This document shows positions 15,968-24,943 of a DNA stretch of 64,000 bases, one piece after another (the stretch's first letter is position 1; each line of letters begins with the position of its first letter). The stretch is from Tidjanibacter sp. (GTDB lineage: Bacteria > Bacteroidota > Bacteroidia > Bacteroidales > Rikenellaceae). Both the position numbers and the translations under genes were made by a program. The DNA is taken from contig JAFQNC010000018.1 in the NCBI GenBank assembly GCA_017396085.1, positions 40,434 through 104,433 on the forward strand, read 5' to 3'. A model generated the notes under the pieces. The model saw only the letters and a program-made list of their open reading frames with translations. It was not told the origin of the DNA and did not search any database.

Positions 15968-18385
15968 ATGAAGAGATACAAAGATTTGAGTAAGGCAGGC
16001 AAGGTTACGCTGTGGTTCTGGACCATCGTGTTGGTACCCACCGTGGCTGTCATCACCCTCCTGCTGCTGACCAACGCCGGCGCATTCGGTAAACTACCCT
16101 CGTTTGAGGAGTTGGAAAACCCCAAGAGCAACCTCGCAACCGAAATCTACTCGGAGGACGGAGTGCTGCTCGGCTCCTACTATGTGCAAAACCGCTCCTA
16201 CGTGGACTACGAGGAACTCTCGCCCTCGCTTGTGGCTGCACTCATCGCCACCGAGGATGCACGCTTCAAGAGCCACTCCGGCATCGACTTCATCTCGCTG
16301 GCACGTGTGGCTGTGCGCACCATCGCTATGGGCGACAGGGGGCAGGGCGGTGGCTCCACCATCACACAGCAACTCGCCAAAAACCTCTTCCCACGCGACA
16401 CCACACACTACTCATCCAAGGTGGCACGTGCGGGTAAACTCGTCATCGCCAAGTTCAAAGAGTGGATTACGGCTGTGAAACTCGAGCACAACTACACCAA
16501 AAACGAGATTGTGGCAATGTACTTCAACACCGTATTCTTCGGCTCCAATGCCTACGGTATCAAGTCGGCCGCAAAGACCTTCTTCGACAAGGAGCCCCAC
16601 GAAATCAATGTGCAGGAGGCCGCAGTGTTGGTGGGCGTGGTCAATGCCCCCACCCGCTACAGCCCCGTGCGCAACCCCAAGAACTCGTTGGCAAGGCGCA
16701 ACACGGTGATGAGCCGTATGGAGGCAGGTGGCTACATCACCTCCGAACAACTCGACTCGCTCAAAGCACTGCCCATAGAACTCAAATTCTCCCAAGCCTC
16801 CCACAACGAGGGCCTCGCCACCTACTTCCGAGAGATGATTCGCCTGACGATGACCTCTCCCAAGCCCACCCGCAATATGTTCTACACCAAGTATGACTAC
16901 GAAAAGGAGGTCGAAAGGTGGGAGAACAACCCCCTCTATGGATGGTGTCTGAAAAACCAAAAGGCCGATGGCTCCAACTACAACATCTATCGTGATGGTC
17001 TGAAAATCTACACCACCCTCAATAGCACAATGCAACGCTATGCCGAGGAGGCTGTGCAGAAACAACTCGCCGGCCAAATTCAGCCCGCAATGGATGCACA
17101 ATACCGTGCCACCAAGGTCCTCTTCAACGACTTGGAGCAGGAGGATATTGACAAAATCATCAAACGTGCGGTGCGTTACTCCGACCGCTACCGCGAGATG
17201 TCCAATGCGGGCCACTCGCAGGTAGCCATTGAGGAGGCCTTCCGCACCAAAACGCAGATGCGAATCTTCACCTACAAGGGCGAGGTGGACACCCTCATCA
17301 CTCCCCTCGACTCCATCCTCCACCACAAGCGCATTATGCGTGCTTCGCTGGTGGCTATGGACCCCCACAACGGCTACGTGAAGGCCTATGTTGGCGGCCC
17401 CAACTTCCGCTACTTCAAGTACGATATGGCCAAGCAGGGCAAACGTCAGGTGGGCTCCACCATCAAGCCCTTCATCTACACCTTCGCCTTTGACCACCTC
17501 GGCTACAACCCCTGCACTATGGTGCCCAACCTGCCCGTAACAATCGAAACCTACACGGGCGAGGCGTGGACACCCAAGGAGGCAGGTAAGGTCATCTACG
17601 ATGGCGAACTCTACCCCCTCAAGTGGGGCTTGGCACGCAGCCGCAACAACTACTCGGCGTGGATTATGAAACAAGCAAACCAGCCCGAGGCTGTGGCCGA
17701 CTTCATCCACAATATGGGCATTATGAGTTACATAGACCCCGTGAACGCCATCTGCCTTGGCACCCCCGATGTGTCGCTTTTTGAGATGGTGGGTGCCTAC
17801 TCCACCTTTGCCAACCGAGGTGTCTACACCGAGCCCATATTCGTTACCCGCATTGAGGACCGCCACGGCAACGTGTTGGCCGAGTTCAACACCACCAGCA
17901 CCGTGGCCATCAGCGAGCACACAGCCTACACTATGGTTGATATGTTGCGCACGGTGGTACAGCGAGGTACGGGCGGTAGGCTCATTCGCGACTATGGTCA
18001 GGGCGAGGTTGAGGTCGGAGGTAAGACCGGTACCTCGCAGGAGAATAGGGATGCGTGGTTTATGTGCGTTGCGCCCAACTTGGTTGGTGGCGTGTGGGTT
18101 GGTGGCGAGGACCAGAGCGTACACCTCTCTTCAAGGGGCGAGGGCTCGGTGGTCGCACTGCCCATCTATGGCGAATTCCTCCGCAAGGTGCAACAAAATG
18201 GCACACTGGGGGTTACGGTTGAGGATAAGTTCTTCCGCCCAATGGGAGCCAAGGAGTACGACTGCTGGGATGGCTCGGTGAGCATTGAGGATGTTGAGGC
18301 CGAAGCCACCGATGGTGAGGAACAACCCGTGGTGGAGGAGAAACCCAACGATGTGGTCTTTGATGACGAAGAGGAGTTTTTCTAG
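15968..18385 (+). CDS. Penicillin-binding protein 1A (bifunctional)
   Basis: An 805-residue class A PBP that polymerises and cross-links peptidoglycan, anchored by one N-terminal membrane helix (residues ~15-38). The GT51 domain has the catalytic Glu96 in ATEDARFKSHSGID, plus GGSTITQQLAKNLFPRD. The transpeptidase domain has the S-x-x-K tetrad at S497 (GSTIKPFIYT), the S-x-N motif in ARSRNNYSAW, and K-T-G-T at K686 (GGKTGTSQENRDAW). An acidic C-terminal tail of about 35 residues is unremarkable for the group. All catalytic motifs are intact. Promoter and leader lie just upstream; the 106-bp repeats follow the stop. Confidence 0.95.
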   Translation: MKRYKDLSKAGKVTLWFWTIVLVPTVAVITLLLLTNAGAFGKLPSFEELENPKSNLATEIYSEDGVLLGSYYVQNRSYVDYEELSPSLVAALIATEDARFKSHSGIDFISLARVAVRTIAMGDRGQGGGSTITQQLAKNLFPRDTTHYSSKVARAGKLVIAKFKEWITAVKLEHNYTKNEIVAMYFNTVFFGSNAYGIKSAAKTFFDKEPHEINVQEAAVLVGVVNAPTRYSPVRNPKNSLARRNTVMSRMEAGGYITSEQLDSLKALPIELKFSQASHNEGLATYFREMIRLTMTSPKPTRNMFYTKYDYEKEVERWENNPLYGWCLKNQKADGSNYNIYRDGLKIYTTLNSTMQRYAEEAVQKQLAGQIQPAMDAQYRATKVLFNDLEQEDIDKIIKRAVRYSDRYREMSNAGHSQVAIEEAFRTKTQMRIFTYKGEVDTLITPLDSILHHKRIMRASLVAMDPHNGYVKAYVGGPNFRYFKYDMAKQGKRQVGSTIKPFIYTFAFDHLGYNPCTMVPNLPVTIETYTGEAWTPKEAGKVIYDGELYPLKWGLARSRNNYSAWIMKQANQPEAVADFIHNMGIMSYIDPVNAICLGTPDVSLFEMVGAYSTFANRGVYTEPIFVTRIEDRHGNVLAEFNTTSTVAISEHTAYTMVDMLRTVVQRGTGGRLIRDYGQGEVEVGGKTGTSQENRDAWFMCVAPNLVGGVWVGGEDQSVHLSSRGEGSVVALPIYGEFLRKVQQNGTLGVTVEDKFFRPMGAKEYDCWDGSVSIEDVEAEATDGEEQPVVEEKPNDVVFDDEEEFF

Positions 18386-18420
18386 CGGCCGATTGAAAGT
18401 TGGTGTTCTAACAGACGATA

Positions 18421-18692
18421 GAATATAGCGATACGCAAGTATCGCCCAAAAGTTTTTGGTGCAGCTTTTTACAACGGCCTAAGGCCGATTTAGATAGTGG
18501 GGTGGTCCGCACCTTACCAAACGATGGAATACAGCGATACGTAAGTATTGCCCAAAAGTTTTTGGTGCGCCTTTTTACAACGGCCTAAGGCCGATTTAGA
18601 TAGTGGTGTGGTCGGCACCTTACCAAGCGATAGGAATACAGCGATACGCAAGTATCGCCCAAAAGTTTTTGGTGCAGCTTTTTACAAAAAGC
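18421..18692 (+). repeat. 106-bp tandem palindromic repeat, two full and one partial copy
   Basis: Units begin at 18421, 18527 and 18634 (spacings 106 and 107 bp); the third is cut short at about 18692. Each full unit has two small palindromes. The first is GCGATAC-GCAA-GTATCGC (a GNRA-type tetraloop); in copy 2 it reads GCGATAC-GTAA-GTATTGC, which keeps pairing by a G-U. The second is CGGCCTAAGGCCG. The third copy ends in a GCAGCTTTTT/AAAAAGCTGC hairpin just before asd. REP/BIME-like intergenic element; not a CRISPR array, since there are no unique spacers. Confidence 0.85.
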
Positions 18693-18728
18693 TGCGAAGA
18701 AAAAAGATAAAAAACACAAGAAAAAAAG

Positions 18729-19739
18729 ATGAAAGTGGCAATTGTTGGTGCAAGTGGCGCCGTAGGACAGGAGTTTTTGAGGATTTTGCAGGAGAGGCAC
18801 TTCCCTGTGGATGAGTTGCACCTCTTCGGTAGCGAGAGGAGTGCCGGCAGGGAGTATGAGTTTGGGGGTAAGAAGTACACCGTGAAGTTGCTCGCCCACA
18901 ACGATGATTTCAAGGGTATTGATGTTGCCTTTGTGTCGGCCGGTGGCGGCACCTCCAAGGAGTTTGAAAAGACCATCACCAAGCACGGCACCATTATGAT
19001 TGATAATTCGAGTGCTTTCCGTATGGATGAGGATGTGCCTCTGGTGGTGCCCGAGGTAAACCCCGAGGATGCACACAACACTCCCCGCAATGTGATAGCC
19101 AACCCCAACTGCTCCACCATACAAATGGTGGTGGCGCTGGCTGCACTGGAGAAGGTGGCCCACATCAAGCGTGTACACGTGGCAACCTATCAGGCTGCAA
19201 GCGGTGCAGGTGCAATGGGTATTGCCGAGTTGGAGCAGCAGTATGTGGAGATTGTCAAGGGCGAGGAGCCCACGGTGAGCAAGTTTGCCTACCAACTCGC
19301 CGGTAATGTTATCCCCCACATTGATGTCTTCACCGACAACGACTACACCAAGGAGGAACTCAAAATGCATTTTGAGACACAAAAAATTATGCACTCTGAT
19401 GTGGCTGTGAGCGCAACCTGCGTGAGGGTGCCCGTAGCGAGGGCCCACTCGGAGGCTGTGTGGGTGGAGTTTGAGAGGCCCGTGAGTGTTGAGGAGGCCA
19501 AGGCTGCGCTGGCAGCAGGCGAGGGCTTGGTGGTTGAGGATGTGCCCGCCGAGAAGAAGTACCCTATGCCGCTGTTTGTGGCCGAGACCACTCCCGTGTT
19601 TGTGGGGCGCATCAGGGAGGATATTGCCAACCCCTGCGGCCTGACATTCTGGTGCGTGGCCGACCAAATTCGCAAGGGTGCAGCACTCAACGCTGTGCAG
19701 ATTGCTGAGAAACTCTTTGGCACCCGCAGCGAGAAGTAG
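18729..19739 (+). CDS. asd: Aspartate-semialdehyde dehydrogenase
   Basis: A 336-residue NADP-dependent enzyme that reduces beta-aspartyl phosphate to aspartate semialdehyde, feeding lysine/diaminopimelate, threonine and methionine synthesis. The N-terminal [19 protein letters not shown] is the Rossmann G-x-x-G-x-x-G motif. The catalytic Cys128 lies in [10 protein letters not shown], and [10 protein letters not shown] and later H-containing segments match the family. It lies beside PBP1A and upstream of dapF, both linked to peptidoglycan, but its direct neighbour is GH16 (65 bp downstream). Short palindromic repeats lie in its leader. Confidence 0.95.
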   Translation: MKVAIVGASGAVGQEFLRILQERHFPVDELHLFGSERSAGREYEFGGKKYTVKLLAHNDDFKGIDVAFVSAGGGTSKEFEKTITKHGTIMIDNSSAFRMDEDVPLVVPEVNPEDAHNTPRNVIANPNCSTIQMVVALAALEKVAHIKRVHVATYQAASGAGAMGIAELEQQYVEIVKGEEPTVSKFAYQLAGNVIPHIDVFTDNDYTKEELKMHFETQKIMHSDVAVSATCVRVPVARAHSEAVWVEFERPVSVEEAKAALAAGEGLVVEDVPAEKKYPMPLFVAETTPVFVGRIREDIANPCGLTFWCVADQIRKGAALNAVQIAEKLFGTRSEK

Positions 19740-19804
19740 CCCAATCTTGCCAACAAACACCCAACCGATAGACTAAACGCACCCTAAAACACACCACTCC
19801 GCTT

Positions 19805-20749
19805 ATGCGTGCAACAAGGAAAACTCTCTTTTGCTCACTTTTGGTTGGAGCAGCGCTGGTGTGGAGCGGAGCACTCTCCTATGGCCAGAGTAAGCAGGGC
19901 GACCGCTTTCCGTCGCAAGTTGGCTCGGGCGAGAGGGGAGGTTATGTTCTTGTTTGGGAGGACCTCTTCGATGGGGAGAGCCTTGACCGTGGAGCGTGGA
20001 ATGTTGAGGTGAATGGCCGTGGTGGTGGCAATGCCGAGTTGCAGTACTACTGCGAGGAGAACGTCGGCATCTCCATTGAGCCCACGAGTGGGCGCAGGTG
20101 CCTGACCCTCACCGCCCGCAGGGAGCCACACAAGGGCAAACAATTCACCTCGGGGCGTGTCAATACAATGGGCAAGAGAGCCTTCACCCACGGCAAGGTG
20201 GAGGCCTACATCAAGTTGCCCAAGACCGCCAACGGACTCTGGCCTGCATTCTGGCTGCTGGGCAATGATTTTCCCACCATAGGCTGGCCTTGCTGTGGCG
20301 AAATTGACATCCTGGAGATGGGTAACGTCAGGGGTATTGCCACGGACACCCAGGAAACCTATATGAATGGCGCCTGCCATTGGGGTGTGCGCAACGCCCA
20401 GAAGCAACACCCAAGCCACGCCAAACACTCCAACGCTCCCTATTCGTTGCAGGATGGCGAATTCCACCTCTTTACGATGGTGTGGAGCGAGAGGGCAATA
20501 GAGATGTATGTGGACATTGATAAGCACCCCGACGTGGAGCCATATTTCTCGCTGAACATTGAGAATACCGAGGGCGGGGAGTTGGCCGCAGGACATTACT
20601 TCCACCACGACCACTTCATCCTCTTCAACCTCGCCGTGGGTGGCTACTTCACGGGCATACTGCAACCCGAGGGTATCACCGCACTGCCGAGTGAGGGCAC
20701 TGAAGCAAGGTTGTATGTGGACTTCGTGAGGGTCTATCAGAAGAGATAA
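19805..20749 (+). CDS. Glycoside hydrolase family 16 (beta-glucanase/laminarinase-like)
   Basis: A 314-residue secreted glycosidase. Residues 1-27 are a Sec signal (LLVGAALVWSGALSYG). The GH16 catalytic motif E-x-D-x-x-E is present as CGEIDILEMG, flanked by the classical GKVEAYIKLPKTANGLWPAFWLLG strand. C-terminal segments FHLFTMVWSERAIEMYVD and FILFNLAVGGYF are also diagnostic. Members act on beta-1,3 or mixed-linkage glucans, or on galactans. The laminarinase type is favoured by the motif D-I-L-E-M-G, but the substrate is not certain. Likely cotranscribed with asd; a strong terminator follows. Confidence 0.92.
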   Translation: MRATRKTLFCSLLVGAALVWSGALSYGQSKQGDRFPSQVGSGERGGYVLVWEDLFDGESLDRGAWNVEVNGRGGGNAELQYYCEENVGISIEPTSGRRCLTLTARREPHKGKQFTSGRVNTMGKRAFTHGKVEAYIKLPKTANGLWPAFWLLGNDFPTIGWPCCGEIDILEMGNVRGIATDTQETYMNGACHWGVRNAQKQHPSHAKHSNAPYSLQDGEFHLFTMVWSERAIEMYVDIDKHPDVEPYFSLNIENTEGGELAAGHYFHHDHFILFNLAVGGYFTGILQPEGITALPSEGTEARLYVDFVRVYQKR

Positions 20750-20852
20750 CCAATAGAGAAAGAATGAGCAGGTGTGGCAAATAGTGTGGGCGCAAGGTGG
20801 TAACTATTGGGCCGCTATAAACGCACCATTTCCGCAAAACATTCGTTAAACG

Positions 20853-20887
20853 CATAGCGGGCGACCTCCTTATGGTCGCCCGCTATG
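20853..20887 (+). terminator. Strong Rho-independent terminator after GH16
   Basis: A perfect 14-bp stem (CATAGCGGGCGACC and complement) with a 7-nt loop, followed by TGTTTTTGT, 103 bp after the GH16 stop. Confidence 0.85.
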
Positions 20888-20913
20888 TGTTTTTGTCTAT
20901 GCGTGTGTTGCTT

Positions 20914-21120
20914 TTATTTGTATGCTTTGAGCAGCTTTTTAGCCTCTTTTTGTCCGGACTTCCAAGCCTCCTCCATAGTTACGATTTTGCCACCCTTGGC
21001 ACCACTCATATTGGCAGCCCTCATAAAGGTGAAAATCTCCAGAGTCTCCTCCTTGCTGATGGGCACCTCGCCCAGCCACGCCCAATCTTGTGGGTGGCAC
21101 AGGCCTGCCTGCGGTGCCAT
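20914..21120 (-). CDS. Small hypothetical protein or gene remnant
   Basis: A 68-codon frame in an otherwise empty 415-bp gap, 44 bp downstream of the TamA-like gene and on its strand. The codon choice (GAG, AAG, GCC, GGC) looks like the neighbours. The product is soluble and Lys-rich: WAWLGEVPISKEETLEIF then a basic end AKKLLKAYK. It could be a real small gene read with the upstream one, or the tail of an eroded longer gene; there is no family I recognise. Both overlapping frames are open as well, which lowers confidence. Confidence 0.35.
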   Translation of the reverse strand: MAPQAGLCHPQDWAWLGEVPISKEETLEIFTFMRAANMSGAKGGKIVTMEEAWKSGQKEAKKLLKAYK

Positions 21121-21164
21121 TCAACACTCTGCAAATGAAATAGTAACGGCGCCGAGTAGGACCG

Positions 21165-23534
21165 TTAGAACGGGTAGCCGATACCGAAATTGAGAGCGGT
21201 ATTGCTCCACTTGGGATGGGCGATTACCCAACGCTCGCCCTCGGGCTTGTTGGGGTTGTGGAGTTGCACGCCCCAATCGAGGCGCAACACAAGCACCTTC
21301 AGGTTGAGCCTTAGGCCAAGGCCCGTATTAAGGGCTATCTGTGGCACAAACGAGCCGAAGCGGAAGGCTGCACCATCGGGCACTCCGTGGATGTCGGGGG
21401 TGTACCACACGTTGCCCGCATCCACAAATACAGCACCATCAAATATGCTCCAAATGGGGAATCTGAACTCCGCATTGGCCTCCAAGCGGAGGTTGCCGAA
21501 TTGGCTGGGGTAGCCACTGTGGACCTCGGCCGAACTGCCCGGGCCGATGGTGCGCACACTCCAACCACGCATACTGTTGATACCGCCCGCATAGAAGAGT
21601 CGGTCGGCCGGTAGCGACTCGTGGTGGGAGTTGCCATAGGGGTAGATTATGCCGCCAAAGAGGCGGTAGACAAAGTTGCTGTGCTCGCCAACCTCCAACG
21701 ATTGGGCCCACGAAAGGTCGGTGCGGATGTATTGGGCATAGGGGATGCCGAACATTGTGTAGTGCCCGTTGGTCTTGCTGCTGCCCAGCAGGTGGTTGAT
21801 GCCCGAAAGGACATTTCCGCTGGTGCCAATGTTCACCCTCAGGTCCACATAGTCGCGCTTGGAGGTGATGTTCTGTTCGCCAAAGTGGAAACTACCCGAG
21901 AGTCCCGCCATCATCTGGGTGGTGTAACTATCCCTCAAATAGGGGTTTTGGAGCCTGTCGAGGAACGACTGGCTCACGTGGTTCATCTTCACAAGGCTCA
22001 CGTCAAAGGGGCGCAGGGAGTAGTGGTAGAGCGAGCCGAAACTCCACGTGTAACCAAAGGTTACGTTGGAGAGGACTCGGTCGTAGTAGCGGCGGTTTTG
22101 GTCGTTGATGGAGAACTCAAGCCTTGTCTTGGCATTCTGAATTCGTCCGTTGGGGTCAAGGTCGCCGGGGAAGAGGAACTGCGGGAAGGTGATACCCACA
22201 CGCCCTCCCAACTCAATGGAGTTGCGGTTGAACGAGGGGTCGGCCACCTTCAGAAACTCATAGCCGAAGGTAAAACTCATATCAAAGAGTTCGGCACCTC
22301 GGAAGGTGTTGCGGTTTTGGTAACCAACGGTGGTCGCCAACCCATAGAAACTTGACGTGGTGGAGGCCTCCAACTCCACCTTGTAGTTCTGCCTTTGGGC
22401 AGGTGTGAGCCTAATCTCACAGTCAAGTAGGCCCTCGGTGGTCTCGGCCGTGTCGCTCCAGTGGTCGCCAACGAGAGTAATGGGCGTGGGGGCGACTGTG
22501 GAGGGGGAGAAGAGTATGTTGGCACTACGGATGTAGTCCATACCCATAAGGTTGTCATAGGTGGAGTTCACCTTTGCATTGCTGTAGAGAGCCCCCTGTT
22601 GCAGTCGCACAAACTTGCGCAACACCGAAGGGCGCAGGTTGGGCTTGCCATCCGAGTAGACAATCTCCAACCCCTTGTAGTTCATCGTGTCGAGCGAGAG
22701 CAGATAGTCGGGGTCGGTTGCTGCACGTGTGGCATCGTAGGAGGGGAGAATCTTAATTCGGCCCAAACGGTAGAGTGGGTGATTCTCCTCAATGGGTTGG
22801 CCTTGGCTGTTGTAGCCCACGGTGCGCCCACCGATGACCATCGTGAGGTTGGCTTGGTGCTTGCCAATGGTGGTGTCCACTCGGAACTCTATGTCGGCCA
22901 CGCTGAAGTCGTAGTAGCCCCTGTTGCGCAACACCTCGGCAATGCGTGTGCGCTCGGTGCCGAGCATTTCAAGGTCGAGTATGTTCCCGGGGCGTACAAA
23001 CGAGGTGGTGTCGGAGGCGAGCACTTTGGCCATAAAATCATCGCTAATCTGACTCTCAACCTTTGCAATACGATAGGGCTCGCCTTGGAAGGTGGTGTAG
23101 GTAATCTCGGCGGTTTGATTCTTGGGGTTGAGGCGGAACGAATACTCCTCCTCGGCATTGAAAAAGCCCCTTGAAGCAACATAGGCCCCGATGTTGGCTG
23201 CGCTCAGGCGTGTCTGGGTGGTGTCGAGAATCACTGGCTCGGCTCCCACGTTGCGCAGGAACTTGTCCCACCACTTGGCACCCACCGTGTCGGCTTGGCA
23301 GTAGAGCCACGCACGTATGCCCCAGAGGTCCATCGAGGGGCGTTGGCGAATGTATTTGCTCACCTCGCTGCCGGCAATGCGCTCGTTGCGGGGGGTGCTT
23401 TTGTCCTCCTCGACCACATTCTTGGTGAGCATATAGGCCCCCTCGGGCAGGTAGCCCTTGATGTTGCAACCCACCAAAAAACAGAGTGCCAACAAGCACC
23501 CCGCAAGGGAGTATGTGCGCCTACTGATGGACAT
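21165..23534 (-). CDS. BamA/TamA-family outer-membrane protein (lipidated)
   Basis: A 789-residue Omp85-type protein that probably assembles or exports outer-membrane material. The chosen ATG gives a lipoprotein signal (YSLAGCLLALCFLVGC; Cys near residue 23). Residues ~100-310 hold POTRA-like repeats (AEITYTTFQGEPYRIAKVE, and RIAEVLRNRGYYDFSVADIEFRVDTT). From ~370 on comes the 16-stranded barrel, with GGINSMRGWSVRTIGPGS (the Omp85 lid-loop R-G motif family) and a C-terminal NFGIGYPF with terminal Phe. Earlier ATGs at 23564 or a TTG at 23597 would fall inside the promoter; a -7 box at 23573-23566 selects 23534. Divergent from dapF. Confidence 0.88.
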   Translation of the reverse strand: MSISRRTYSLAGCLLALCFLVGCNIKGYLPEGAYMLTKNVVEEDKSTPRNERIAGSEVSKYIRQRPSMDLWGIRAWLYCQADTVGAKWWDKFLRNVGAEPVILDTTQTRLSAANIGAYVASRGFFNAEEEYSFRLNPKNQTAEITYTTFQGEPYRIAKVESQISDDFMAKVLASDTTSFVRPGNILDLEMLGTERTRIAEVLRNRGYYDFSVADIEFRVDTTIGKHQANLTMVIGGRTVGYNSQGQPIEENHPLYRLGRIKILPSYDATRAATDPDYLLSLDTMNYKGLEIVYSDGKPNLRPSVLRKFVRLQQGALYSNAKVNSTYDNLMGMDYIRSANILFSPSTVAPTPITLVGDHWSDTAETTEGLLDCEIRLTPAQRQNYKVELEASTTSSFYGLATTVGYQNRNTFRGAELFDMSFTFGYEFLKVADPSFNRNSIELGGRVGITFPQFLFPGDLDPNGRIQNAKTRLEFSINDQNRRYYDRVLSNVTFGYTWSFGSLYHYSLRPFDVSLVKMNHVSQSFLDRLQNPYLRDSYTTQMMAGLSGSFHFGEQNITSKRDYVDLRVNIGTSGNVLSGINHLLGSSKTNGHYTMFGIPYAQYIRTDLSWAQSLEVGEHSNFVYRLFGGIIYPYGNSHHESLPADRLFYAGGINSMRGWSVRTIGPGSSAEVHSGYPSQFGNLRLEANAEFRFPIWSIFDGAVFVDAGNVWYTPDIHGVPDGAAFRFGSFVPQIALNTGLGLRLNLKVLVLRLDWGVQLHNPNKPEGERWVIAHPKWSNTALNFGIGYPF

Positions 23535-23565
23535 CTTGTGTGGTCGAAAAATGGAATTAAACATA

Positions 23566-23593
23566 CAAATATACAAAACTTTCCCTATATTTG
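23566..23593. promoter_or_regulatory. Overlapping divergent promoters (tamA-like / dapF)
   Basis: TATATTTG occurs on the minus strand at 23573-23566 and on the plus strand at 23586-23593. A TTG on the minus strand lies 21 bp before its box, within the plus-strand -7 region, so the two polymerase sites overlap and are probably mutually exclusive. Confidence 0.7.
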
Positions 23594-23615
23594 TCAATCA
23601 AAGAGCCCTTTTTGG

Positions 23616-24440
23616 ATGAAAACACACTTTTGGAAATACGAAGGAGCGGGCAACGATTTTGTGCTGCTCGATTGCAGGGGTACAAATTTCAGGCCGAGCA
23701 AGGAGTTCATTCGCACCATCTGCTGCCGCCGCACGGGGGTGGGTGCCGATGGAGCAATGGTGCTCACCGAATCGGGCACCTGCGACTTTGCTATGCACTA
23801 CTACAATGCTGATGGGCCCGAGGCCACAATGTGTGGCAACGGCGGTAGGTGTATCGCTTGGTTTGCCGACCTGTTGGGTATTGGTGGCGACACCAAGACC
23901 TTTGAGGCGGTAGACGGTATGCACACGGCCGAGATACTCTCCCGTGAGGGCAACACCGCACGTGTGCGCCTGCAAATGGTCGATGTGGACAGAGTGGTCG
24001 TGGACAAGGAGGGCGATGTTCTCCTTGACACGGGCTCACCCCATTTGGTGCGCTTCGTGGAGGGGCTTGATATGGATGTTGTGGGCGTGGGCTCGGCCCT
24101 GCGCTATGGCCCCAAATGCGCCCCCACGGGTGGTGCCAACATCAACTTTGTGGAGGTGCTGGGCGAGGGTAAGCTCTCTCTGCGCACCTATGAGCGCGGA
24201 GTGGAGGACGAAACGCTCGCTTGTGGCACAGGAGCCACCGCTGCGGCCATCGCCACCTGCCACACTCTCCAACCCACCGTGTGCCGCTTCGACCTCGCTG
24301 CACGTGGTGGCGACCTTGTGGTGGAGTTCGCTCGCAACCACGACACAAATACCTACACCGACATCTACCTCACGGGGCCCGCACGAATGGTCTTCCACGG
24401 CGAGTTGGAGGTGGCCGATGATGAAGGCGCGATGGTATAA
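23616..24440 (+). CDS. dapF: Diaminopimelate epimerase
   Basis: A 274-residue enzyme interconverting LL- and meso-diaminopimelate for peptidoglycan and lysine. It uses two catalytic cysteines, both visible: C73 in MCGNGGRC and C203 in LACGTGATAAA. The N-terminal FWKYEGAGNDFVLLD also fits the signature. A longer in-frame extension upstream is antisense to the tamA-like gene; the ATG at 23616 matches the family's opening and lies about 20 nt after a -7 box. The next gene, ruvX, starts 28 bp downstream. Confidence 0.95.
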   Translation: MKTHFWKYEGAGNDFVLLDCRGTNFRPSKEFIRTICCRRTGVGADGAMVLTESGTCDFAMHYYNADGPEATMCGNGGRCIAWFADLLGIGGDTKTFEAVDGMHTAEILSREGNTARVRLQMVDVDRVVVDKEGDVLLDTGSPHLVRFVEGLDMDVVGVGSALRYGPKCAPTGGANINFVEVLGEGKLSLRTYERGVEDETLACGTGATAAAIATCHTLQPTVCRFDLAARGGDLVVEFARNHDTNTYTDIYLTGPARMVFHGELEVADDEGAMV

Positions 24441-24468
24441 ACTCACTAATAACCGATGTAAACACCCG

Positions 24469-24903
24469 ATGGGACGAATTTTGGCAATAGACTATGGGCT
24501 CAAACGCACGGGAGTGGCAGTGAGCGACCCGCTGCGCATCATCGCAGGCGGGCTCGACACGGTGCCCACAGCAACCCTTGAAGCGTGGTTGGCACAATAT
24601 TTTGCCCAAAACGAGGTTGATATTATTGTGGTGGGCAAACCCACGCAGATGAATGGTGCGCCCAGCCAGTCGTGGGCGGCCATTGAGCCCTTTGTGGAGC
24701 GACTGCGCCAGAGGTACCCCACAAAGCAGGTGGTGTTGCACGATGAGAGGTTCACCTCCGTCATAGCCCACAGGGCAATGATTGACGGCGGAATGAAAAA
24801 AATGGCCCGCAGGGACAAGGCTGTGGTGGACAAAATCAGCGCAACCATCATCCTGCAAAGTTATATGGACTCGGCAGAGTACCACGGGCTCAAAGGCTTG
24901 TAG
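24469..24903 (+). CDS. ruvX: RuvX/YqgF-type Holliday-junction resolvase-like protein
   Basis: A 144-residue RNase H-like nuclease implicated in 16S rRNA 5'-end processing (YqgF) and/or Holliday junctions. Visible motifs are RILAIDYGLKRTGVAVSD (first Asp of the catalytic set), VVGKPTQMNG (G-x-P-x-x-x-x-G loop), LHDERFTSVIAHR (D-E-R-x-T-[ST]) and ARRDKAVVDKISATIILQSYM (the terminal D-x-x-A-A-x-x-I-L-Q). The frame is open for 175 codons upstream, antisense and shadow to dapF; the ATG at 24469 gives the family length. Confidence 0.93.
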   Translation: MGRILAIDYGLKRTGVAVSDPLRIIAGGLDTVPTATLEAWLAQYFAQNEVDIIVVGKPTQMNGAPSQSWAAIEPFVERLRQRYPTKQVVLHDERFTSVIAHRAMIDGGMKKMARRDKAVVDKISATIILQSYMDSAEYHGLKGL

Positions 24904-24943
24904 CAGAATTAGAGATACAAAACAGATATAACGATAAAAGACT

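Noticed and set aside
16412..18124. 570-codon frame antisense to PBP1A
   Set aside because: No family features; the sense frame has all PBP motifs.
18421..18692. CRISPR array
   Set aside because: Units are tandem with no unique spacers; no cas genes nearby.
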